A stretch of DNA of 64,000 nucleotides from Bdellovibrio sp. NC01 (GTDB lineage Bacteria; Bdellovibrionota; Bdellovibrionia; Bdellovibrionales; Bdellovibrionaceae): contig NZ_CP030034.1 of assembly GCF_006874625.1 (NCBI RefSeq), positions 2,852,001 through 2,916,000 of the forward strand. Reading direction: 5' to 3'. Below, piece after piece: positions 33,601 through 40,566 of this stretch (position 1 is the first letter of the stretch; each line of letters begins with the position of its first letter). The position numbers were made by a program, and so were the translations under genes. The notes under the pieces were generated by a model. It was not told where the DNA came from, did not search any database, and saw only the letters and a list, made by a program, of their open reading frames with translations.

Positions 33601-33885
33601 CTATCTTCTGACGAGGGTCATTATTTCGCCCACTTTTTTTGACACTTCTTTTTCGTCTCGAGACTTCATAGCGGTTTTTACACATCCGAGAATATGAGTC
33701 TGCATGATTTCAGCCTCAATGGACTCCAGTGCTTTTGAGGCCGCTCTGAGTTGAATTAAGATATCGGGACAATAGCGTCTTTCATCAATCATCTTCTCAA
33801 TACCATCGATTTGTCCGCGCACTCTATTTAAGCGCTTTTTATGAACGCCGTGATCGGGATGAATTTTTGCGCTATTCTTTTTCAT
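33601..33885 (-). CDS. csoR: CsoR-family copper-sensing repressor
   Basis: A 94-residue all-helical protein with the family opening HKKRLNRVRGQIDGIEKMI. The metal ligands of copper-sensing CsoR are present: C39 (RRYCPD), H64 and C68 (THILGC). RcnR/FrmR types would show a different set, so Cu(I) is the likely signal. It lacks a classic DNA-binding motif, as usual for the family. It is divergent from the multicopper oxidase operon, and a perfect palindrome ATACCCC-ACT-GGGGTAT lies between, so it should repress both itself and the oxidase operon until copper binds. Confidence 0.9.
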   Translation of the reverse strand: MKKNSAKIHPDHGVHKKRLNRVRGQIDGIEKMIDERRYCPDILIQLRAASKALESIEAEIMQTHILGCVKTAMKSRDEKEVSKKVGEIMTLVRR

Positions 33886-33910
33886 AGAAACTCCAGGTAT
33901 GCCACCATAA

Positions 33911-33927
33911 ATACCCCACTGGGGTAT
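33911..33927. promoter_or_regulatory. CsoR-type operator (copy 2), between csoR and oxidase operon
   Basis: ATACCCC ACT GGGGTAT is a perfect palindrome with 7-base arms, 26 bases from the csoR start and ~140 bases before the oxidase start. It has the TACCCC/GGGGTA pattern of CsoR operators and matches the copy at 32767-32783. Confidence 0.8.
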
Positions 33928-34068
33928 GACTCCTCAAGAAAAATTACTACCACTACATGAACCGATTCATTGACTTACACCCTCGTCAGTATAGCATTCG
34001 ATAAACAAATGGATCAGAACTTGTCACAAATGACAATTCCGCGTCCTAATGCTGACGAGGAGTCACTC

Positions 34069-35304
34069 ATGTCAGATAAAATTCGTCCACTTTCGAGGCG
34101 TTCTTTTCTTACCACAGCTGGAATAAGCGGGCTTGCGGCCAGCTTGGGTGTCATGCTGAAAGGAAGTCCTGCGGAAGCAACTACGAAGGGTCGCACAGCG
34201 TCGTCTGCTGATTTCAATCCTAAAGATACATTTCCGACGTATCCTCCTAGACAAGCTCCGAAACCTGGAGAGAAAGTTCACGAGTTCGACATCGAACTGG
34301 ATATCTCTGTTCATGAAATTGTTCCGGGGGTGAAGATCCACGCTTTCACTTATAACGGCACTTACCCCGGGCCAGAAATTCGCGTACCTGAAAACGACTG
34401 GGTTCTTGTGAATTTTAAAAATAAGACAACAGAACTGCACACCATTCACTGGCACGGCATCATGGTGCCAAATGAAATGGATGGAGTTCCTAATGGAACT
34501 CAGTGGGGAGTCGGACCAAATCAAACATTCAAATATCTTTTCAGAGCCCAACCTGCGGGAACTCATTTCTATCACTGCCACAACATGACGAATCTGCATG
34601 TTCAAGCAGGAATGTTTGGTGCGCTTATCGTTGAACCTAAAGAAGATCCCATCCAGAAAGTATTCCCTTACAAAAGAGAGTACACTTTATGCCTTAGCGA
34701 AGTCGACACGATCATGGTCGAATCACTGATGGAGAAAATGTTAAAAGAGATGACCGCCATGCAGAAGATGAGTGAGTCCCCAAAACTCATGAAAGAAATG
34801 AACGGTCGCATGATGGGGTGGTTTACCAATAAGAAAACTTTCGTGGATGCGGTTAAAAATGGCTATGTTCCTCCTTATGTCGCCTCACGAGCTGGCATCA
34901 CAAGAACTCCCAATTTTAACTTTTTTATGATTAACGGAAAATCCTATCCAATGACTGACGAACTGATGATTCGCTCAGGAGAAAATATTCGCGTTCGCCT
35001 TATTGGCGCGGGCGCACAGCCACACTACATGCATCTTCATGGTCATGATTTCTGGCATGTGGCTCAAGATGGCTCCCCACTTGCGAGCCCTGTTCGCTTG
35101 AATACCATTCCCATCTTTCCAGGAACAACTTCAGACATCATTATTCAAGGCACAAATCCCGGCTTCTGGCATTTTCACGATCATAGCGATCTATCGACGA
35201 CTAACAACGGGCTCTTTCCTGGCGGCATGATGACGATGCTGATGTATGAAGATGCAAAACAACATGGCGTCAACGTTCCAGAGATCGTGCAGGTGAGTTC
35301 ATGA
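34069..35304 (+). CDS. Two-domain multicopper oxidase, Tat-exported
   Basis: The frame opens at 33970; the ATG at 34069 has GAGGAG 7 bases upstream and a twin-arginine signal (SRRSFLTTAG), giving 411 residues. Copper motifs: H124, H127 and H129 in ELHTIHWHG; H169-C170-H171, H177 and M182 in FYHCHNMTNLHVQAGM; H319, H322, H324 and H326 in HYMHLHGHDFWH; and H368, H370 and H372 in WHFHDH. The blue-copper Cys is in the first domain, and the C-terminal site has Phe in place of Cys, so T1 copper sits in domain 1 as in nitrite reductases, while the extra His pairs indicate a trinuclear centre. Residues ~216-250 form a Met-rich insertion (MEKMLKEMTAMQKM), as in Cu(I)-oxidising CueO. Likely a cuprous oxidase for copper tolerance. 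Confidence 0.9.
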   Translation: MSDKIRPLSRRSFLTTAGISGLAASLGVMLKGSPAEATTKGRTASSADFNPKDTFPTYPPRQAPKPGEKVHEFDIELDISVHEIVPGVKIHAFTYNGTYPGPEIRVPENDWVLVNFKNKTTELHTIHWHGIMVPNEMDGVPNGTQWGVGPNQTFKYLFRAQPAGTHFYHCHNMTNLHVQAGMFGALIVEPKEDPIQKVFPYKREYTLCLSEVDTIMVESLMEKMLKEMTAMQKMSESPKLMKEMNGRMMGWFTNKKTFVDAVKNGYVPPYVASRAGITRTPNFNFFMINGKSYPMTDELMIRSGENIRVRLIGAGAQPHYMHLHGHDFWHVAQDGSPLASPVRLNTIPIFPGTTSDIIIQGTNPGFWHFHDHSDLSTTNNGLFPGGMMTMLMYEDAKQHGVNVPEIVQVSS

Positions 35305-36503
35305 AAAAACTTTTTTGTATGTTGATACTATTCAAACCATTGCTGTCATGGGCAACAATGGCACAGCCAGTTCCGATACCAGAAGACCAAAGCCTTTCGC
35401 CACAGATTGAGTTGGCGGCTGTCGGTATCGGAACTTTAAATTATGGAAGAACCGCAGAACATGATGGACAAGGAACCATTTCTTTCAGTGACTCATCTCT
35501 TTTAGTTGGAGCCTCGCAACGGTTATACGATGAAGCCATTGGGAGCTTTACTCTGGGTGGAGTAACGACGGATGCGGCTGATGCTGCCTCTAACGACAGC
35601 AGCGGCTTATTTATTCACCAAGCATTTGTAAATTATCAAAGTGCCCAATGGGAATTTCTTGCAGGTCGAACGGACAATCCATCAGCACATACTGTGGACT
35701 TCCCGACCCTTCGCGGAGATGATCTGATCACGCTGCTGAATCCACTCAATCCATTTTCTAACGGAGAAAGCGCAGAAGAACATCGCTATTCAAATGTTGT
35801 TTCAGCGACCTTGAATCAAAACTTAAGCTATTTCGAAAATATTCACGCGCAACACCTTATCAACAGCGTCGATACGAACTCCGGCACAGGAATCAATTCG
35901 GCCGGGATCACCTTTCAATATTTAGCACCGCCAGGACTGGAAGTTTTTGATCGTGTGCCTTCATGGGGTTTTAGCTATGATTACGTTCACATTGATTCCA
36001 ATGGGACTTCGGGCATCAGTCAAATAAGTGCCGGTGGCGTCATTAATCTCAACAAAAGCGTCACTGACCTGATCGATTTGCACATTCAAGACATTTTAAG
36101 TGTTGGAAGTAATATCTCGACTTTCCAAACACTGCCCGATACTTTTCAGGCAGATTCGAACTCGGTGGCGGCGTCTTTGCGATATCTCAATAGTCCCTTT
36201 GGAAAAGGTGGGTATCAATTAGCACTTACCGCTGCCTATAAGAATTATCTTAAAGTCACCGGCGCCAACTCATGGGGCACTGCCCTTTCAGCCATCAAGC
36301 GATTGGGACAAGGTTTTGATCTGGCGATTCAATATCAAGGACAATGGCGAAGCACAGAGTTGGCAGCTATACAATCCAAAGGGATCGACTACGAACAAAG
36401 TGTCGACGTCGGATTGGTATTTAGCTTCGACACGATCTTTAATCAACATATCAGCCCACGTCGCAGTCTACTTAATCAACAACATCAATATATTCCGAAT
36501 TAA
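35301..36503 (+). CDS. Outer-membrane protein of the copper operon
   Basis: A 400-residue protein whose start overlaps the oxidase stop (ATGA). The signal peptide is MKKLFCMLILFKPLLSWA. The mature part is beta-rich with strand patterns of a porin-like barrel (FIHQAFVNYQSAQWEFLAGR, WGFSYDYVHIDSN, FDLAIQYQGQW), an early low-complexity part, and aromatic-Asn turns. It is not CopB by sequence (no Met/His-rich N-terminus) but holds the same operon place, following a multicopper oxidase. Probable role: outer-membrane channel or barrel for metal export; unproven. Confidence 0.72.
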   Translation: MKKLFCMLILFKPLLSWATMAQPVPIPEDQSLSPQIELAAVGIGTLNYGRTAEHDGQGTISFSDSSLLVGASQRLYDEAIGSFTLGGVTTDAADAASNDSSGLFIHQAFVNYQSAQWEFLAGRTDNPSAHTVDFPTLRGDDLITLLNPLNPFSNGESAEEHRYSNVVSATLNQNLSYFENIHAQHLINSVDTNSGTGINSAGITFQYLAPPGLEVFDRVPSWGFSYDYVHIDSNGTSGISQISAGGVINLNKSVTDLIDLHIQDILSVGSNISTFQTLPDTFQADSNSVAASLRYLNSPFGKGGYQLALTAAYKNYLKVTGANSWGTALSAIKRLGQGFDLAIQYQGQWRSTELAAIQSKGIDYEQSVDVGLVFSFDTIFNQHISPRRSLLNQQHQYIPN

Positions 36504-36518
36504 TAAAAAGGCTTTAGT

Positions 36519-37109
36519 ATGAAAAAGAAAATCATTCATTTCGCTCTCTTCTCTGCTCTGACACTTGCTGTGGGTTTTGCTGCGATGGCAGGTCAGGAAG
36601 GCATGGCTTCGATGCCTGTCATAACACCAACACGAGTCTTCAACGTTCAAGAAGGACAAGACCTCGAATCTCAACGTGGATTTGGAGATCAAGAACCCAC
36701 TGTACGCATGATGAATCTTATGATGGTGGAAGGTTCAGGCATGGAGGGCATGGACATGGCAATGAATGAAACTCATTCTGCCGCTGCTTCAGCAAATACG
36801 CCGTCACAGACAGAAGGTAATTACGATTATGAGATCAAACAGCCAAGCAAAGCCAAAGTCGGCACCAACAGTGTGGATGTTCTTATCACAGACAAAAAAA
36901 GCAAGAAGCCCGCAAAAGGCCTGCACCTAAAATCTGAGGTTTACATGACAAGCATGGATATGGGGACCGAGACGCCTGCGGTAAAAGAAATTTCTGGTGG
37001 CTTATATCGCATTAAAGCTCCTTTTTCTATGAAGGGCCCTTGGGCCATCAAACTTATTTTCCAAGATGGCAAAGAAGAAAAAGTTCTTAACTTTGACGTG
37101 CAAAAATAA
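36519..37109 (+). CDS. YtkA/FixH-like periplasmic protein with Met/His-rich head
   Basis: A 196-residue protein with a signal peptide (IIHFALFSALTLAVGFAAMA). The N-terminal third is rich in Met and has His (MMNLMMVEGSGMEGMDMAMN), a pattern of weak Cu(I)-binding sites. From about residue 105 there is a YtkA-like beta sandwich (KVGTNSVDVLITDKKSKKPA), including a Met pair in TSMDMGTETPA that resembles a copper site. It lies between the barrel gene and copC in one operon. Likely a copper carrier or chaperone in the periplasm. Confidence 0.78.
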   Translation: MKKKIIHFALFSALTLAVGFAAMAGQEGMASMPVITPTRVFNVQEGQDLESQRGFGDQEPTVRMMNLMMVEGSGMEGMDMAMNETHSAAASANTPSQTEGNYDYEIKQPSKAKVGTNSVDVLITDKKSKKPAKGLHLKSEVYMTSMDMGTETPAVKEISGGLYRIKAPFSMKGPWAIKLIFQDGKEEKVLNFDVQK

Positions 37110-37120
37110 AAAGGACGCTC

Positions 37121-37495
37121 ATGAAAAATGGACTCTTAACAGTTCTGCTGATGTTTTTTACTAGTCACGCATTTGCTCATGCTCACCTACAAAAATCAGA
37201 ACCCCTCAAAGATGCGCAAGTCAGCAAACTTCCGGATAAGGTTGTTCTGACATTCTCTGAAGACGTCGAACTCGCAATGAGCAAAATTGAAGTTCGTCGA
37301 CAAAGTGATCACACTACTCTCAGCACAGGGCCGATCACTCATAGCAATGAACAAAAAAATACGATGGAAGTCAGAATTACTCCCGACGCGAATGGTGGCA
37401 GCGCGAAGTATGAAGTTCAATGGAAGGCCGTCGGCACTGATAGCCACCCCATGAAAGGCAGCTATATTTTCACTGTGGTCACAGAGAAAAAATGA
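37121..37495 (+). CDS. copC: CopC periplasmic copper-binding protein
   Basis: A 124-residue precursor; the signal peptide is cut before HAHLQKSEP, which leaves the N-terminal His used for Cu(II) in CopC. The rest is the CopC sandwich with PDKVVLTFSEDVE, the Cu(II) Asp/His site near GTDSHPMKGSYIF, and no Met-rich Cu(I) loop, so it is the Cu(II)-only type. It overlaps copD by 4 bases (ATGA). Confidence 0.93.
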   Translation: MKNGLLTVLLMFFTSHAFAHAHLQKSEPLKDAQVSKLPDKVVLTFSEDVELAMSKIEVRRQSDHTTLSTGPITHSNEQKNTMEVRITPDANGGSAKYEVQWKAVGTDSHPMKGSYIFTVVTEKK

Positions 37496-38364
37496 ACATC
37501 ACCTTAGGGCTGATCCACGGGCTGGATTTTCTTTTAGGTTACTGGCTCGTGGGCAGTATTGTTTTCAATTTCTTTATCTTGCCTGGTGGAGGCTCCACCG
37601 CTGCACAGATAGATCGTAATAGATTTCAGAAATTATTACTGCCGACCTTGATAACTTCGACACTCTGGATGTTGGCTTCAGCATATAATATGACAGAGTC
37701 TTGGTCGCCCGATGATCTTTGGATGGCGATGAGCTCGACGACATTTGGTCACTTATGGTGTCTGCGAATTGCTGTTCTTGCGTTAACACTTACAGCCTCT
37801 TACAAGCTAAAGAATATCAACAAGGCACGATACGCATTTATACTGCTAACTTTCATCCTTCCGCTGATTTCCATTCTTACAAGCCACCAAGCTTCCCAAG
37901 CGGATCATACAGCCCTTAGAATATTTTTAGGCCTTTTACATGCAGTCGCTGTTGGCATATGGACTGGCGGGTTGTGGACTCTTATTGCATGGCTCAGTAG
38001 AAGACTTTCGTTTGGCGAAACGGATCCCATGATCAGCTATCGCTTAGTTAAAAGATTTTCTATTTTCGCAATGTGCTCTACAGCTATTATTGGCATTTCA
38101 GGCTTTATCTTAGCCATGCTCGCAGGAGTTTCCTTATCCGCTCCACTATCTACAACTTATGGCAAGTTCGTCATAGGAAAAATTATTCTTTTCTGCGTGG
38201 TCTTAGGCATTGCCTCGATAAATCAATTTATTCATCTGAAACGATGGAAGATAACCGCTGAGAAAATTTTTATTACTGGCATTCACCGCGAATCGCGCCG
38301 CGAGCTTTTCCTTATTGTGATAATTTTTATTCTCGCGGGATTTTTGACGATGACTTCTGTTTAA
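37492..38364 (+). CDS. copD: CopD inner-membrane copper transport protein
   Basis: A 290-residue protein with about eight membrane helices (for example LIHGLDFLLGYWLVGSIVF and FILLTFILPLISILTS). Conserved His residues in HGLD, GLLHAVAVGIWTGGLW and SHQASQADH fit the CopD family, which is thought to carry copper inward with CopC. It ends the operon; its last 38 bases overlap the 3' end of the convergent solute-binding gene. In many bacteria copCD is linked to copper uptake, in others to resistance; here the CsoR control favours homeostasis. Confidence 0.9.
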   Translation: MNITLGLIHGLDFLLGYWLVGSIVFNFFILPGGGSTAAQIDRNRFQKLLLPTLITSTLWMLASAYNMTESWSPDDLWMAMSSTTFGHLWCLRIAVLALTLTASYKLKNINKARYAFILLTFILPLISILTSHQASQADHTALRIFLGLLHAVAVGIWTGGLWTLIAWLSRRLSFGETDPMISYRLVKRFSIFAMCSTAIIGISGFILAMLAGVSLSAPLSTTYGKFVIGKIILFCVVLGIASINQFIHLKRWKITAEKIFITGIHRESRRELFLIVIIFILAGFLTMTSV

Positions 38365-39037
38365 GCCTCCGCAACACCGGCGCTAACTTCACCGCAATAT
38401 CCGCGTGCTTCCTCTTTAAATACATATACGTGGGGGCCACATAAATATCGCAGACATAGCTGACGTCCCAAGCCTGCATTGAAGAGCCCAACTCACGCTC
38501 TGCTGTCAATTTATCCAGAAGAAATAAATCAGAACGATTGCTTTGCAAACGTCGAAACATTTGAACAGGTGTATCGATTGCTTGAATTCGATCTGACAAA
38601 TGCGTGCTTAAGTTCATCTCGAAATAATAAATGCCTCTTTGAAAATCGATACGGAGTTTTGAATCAATGAGTTCTTTCCAAGTACAAGGCACTTTTTTAT
38701 GAGGTTTTGAGTAAATCGAAAAGTAAGCTGTCGCAAAGGGCTCTTCGACACGCACCAATTCAGGATGAACATAGCCGTACTCACGAATTCGAACCAATTC
38801 TCCGTCCACACTTGAATTGCTAATTTCTTTCGGACCACGCCCCAATGGAACTGTACGATAGACGACCTTATAGCCGATTTCCTCCATGGCCCTGCTTAAT
38901 AAATCTTTATCGTTGTCAGTCAGAAGACTATTACCAGAAGAGACAAAAAGAATCTCAAGCTCGCCCGAAGGCTTTTGTGCAAACGATGTCGGACTTAAAA
39001 GCAGGATCACTAAAATAAAAGAAATTTGAAAGCGCAT
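38327..39037 (-). CDS. Solute-binding protein (SBP_bac_3 type)
   Basis: A 236-residue secreted protein: signal peptide (MRFQISFILVILLLSPTSFA), then the two-lobe fold of periplasmic solute-binding proteins of family 3 (ELEILFVSSGNSLL, DGELVRIREYGYVHPELVRV, FATAYFSIYSKPH). Many Bdellovibrio members are not part of ABC systems; no permease lies beside it here, so it may be a sensor or a decoy. The C-terminus (KQKSSSKIPRE) overlaps copD in the opposite strand, which is unusual and may indicate a 3' end shift. Confidence 0.82.
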   Translation of the reverse strand: MRFQISFILVILLLSPTSFAQKPSGELEILFVSSGNSLLTDNDKDLLSRAMEEIGYKVVYRTVPLGRGPKEISNSSVDGELVRIREYGYVHPELVRVEEPFATAYFSIYSKPHKKVPCTWKELIDSKLRIDFQRGIYYFEMNLSTHLSDRIQAIDTPVQMFRRLQSNRSDLFLLDKLTAERELGSSMQAWDVSYVCDIYVAPTYMYLKRKHADIAVKLAPVLRRLKQKSSSKIPRE

Positions 39038-39153
39038 ATTTCATGATAGGCTCTTTGATTACAAAAAACGAGATCTTTCATTTCTTATGTCATACGAAAG
39101 CGAGCCCTTATGGCAAACAACTTTTTCCGATCCCTTGTGCGCCACTCAAAAGT

Positions 39154-40446
39154 TTATTTATGCCTGTTTGAAATAAACGAAAGCACCAGCCCCAGAATCC
39201 AAAACAAAGCCATCAATCCGTAAACCTCTTTCTGAAATTCTAAAATAAGATAGCCACACGTGATAACAGCGAGTGCTGGCAGAAGCGGGAATCGTCCGAT
39301 ACGCAATGGAATGAAGAAAGCCCGATGTTGCTGTGGATGGCTGAATCGCAGACATATGACAGCGATATTCACAAGAATGAAACTGATGATCGTTGCAAAC
39401 GAAGCAAGACTTGCAATGACGTCGACAGTGCCAGTCGGAATCAGACAAAGTGCGATTGCCATAGCAAGAAGGCAAGCTATCCACGGGGTGTGACGCTTAT
39501 GATGAAGTCGTGCAAAGATCGCCGGAACATCACCACCTTTCGCTATCCCATATAAAATTCGACTTCCAGCAAGAAGTGCAATCAAAACTGTGTTGGCCGT
39601 TGAAAACAATGCGATCGAGCCAAGAAGATCACCGAAGACGACCGATCTGGTCATTGCGGCATCCATAAGGGGTGCTGTGCTCTTCGCTAGGTCGGCGGGA
39701 TCAACAAGTGAAACGGCAGCAATGCTCACAAGAATGTACAAGACCGTCGACAACCCAAGACTCAGCAATATGGCCTTGGGAATATCGCGTACAGGTTGCT
39801 TCGCTTCTTCAGTGAAGTTCACCAAGTTTTCAAAGCCCAAAAATGCGAATAGGACAAGTGCTGCACTGGAAAACACGCCCGAAGCAAGTGGCGAAGAAAA
39901 AATGGTGCGACCAAAGTGCGAACCAACTCCGAGCCAGATGATAACTATCAATCCAAAAGCTTCGATCAACGTGAAAATCACATTCAAGCGACTGGACTCT
40001 TGAATGCCGTAGATGCTTAAGCTCGTAAATCCAAGCAAAAGTATCATCGCTGTCAGTTCTTGTGGAAGATCTAAAAAGTGTGAAAGATACCCAGCGAATG
40101 CTAATGATACAGCGGCCGCTGTCGCCGCCGCGGAAAAAAACATCATTAACCCACTTGTCGTCGCAAGCCACTTTTTGCGGGGAAATGCAAACGACAGAAA
40201 AGCATACTCAGCGCCAGCTTTTGGTACCATTGTTGAAAGTTCGGCATACGACAATGCAGTAAGACCCGCTGTAAGACCCGCAATTACAAACGACAGCCAA
40301 AGAAAATGGCCTGCGACGCCTGCTGCTTTTCCAATAATACTGTAAATGCCAGCGCCCAGGATCATGCCGACACCATAAAACACCAACGAGCTAAGCCCAA
40401 GAACACGTTTTAATTCTGGCTTTGGTTTCTCACTGGGGGCACTCAT
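39154..40446 (-). CDS. APC family amino-acid permease
   Basis: The ATG at 40446 has AGAAGG 5 bases upstream and is preferred to the GTG two codons earlier; the product has 430 residues. It has about 12 membrane helices. The unwound first helix motif GVGMILGAGIYSIIG and the SYAELSTMVPKAGAEYAF region are hallmarks of the APC superfamily. The middle FAFLGFENLVNFTEEAKQP is the conserved loop of the cationic/other amino-acid permease group. Substrate unknown. Divergent from the ATPase gene, with a ~110-base intergenic region. Confidence 0.93.
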   Translation of the reverse strand: MSAPSEKPKPELKRVLGLSSLVFYGVGMILGAGIYSIIGKAAGVAGHFLWLSFVIAGLTAGLTALSYAELSTMVPKAGAEYAFLSFAFPRKKWLATTSGLMMFFSAAATAAAVSLAFAGYLSHFLDLPQELTAMILLLGFTSLSIYGIQESSRLNVIFTLIEAFGLIVIIWLGVGSHFGRTIFSSPLASGVFSSAALVLFAFLGFENLVNFTEEAKQPVRDIPKAILLSLGLSTVLYILVSIAAVSLVDPADLAKSTAPLMDAAMTRSVVFGDLLGSIALFSTANTVLIALLAGSRILYGIAKGGDVPAIFARLHHKRHTPWIACLLAMAIALCLIPTGTVDVIASLASFATIISFILVNIAVICLRFSHPQQHRAFFIPLRIGRFPLLPALAVITCGYLILEFQKEVYGLMALFWILGLVLSFISNRHK

Positions 40447-40566
40447 TTTCACCTTCTGCCACAGCTTGCGTCGCGGAGTGGAGGCTGTCCCATTTAATGC
40501 AGTTCATTTGTAGAGAAACAAACATATTCAAGTAGGACTTAATGGCATGATGACTTAGTGGGAATC

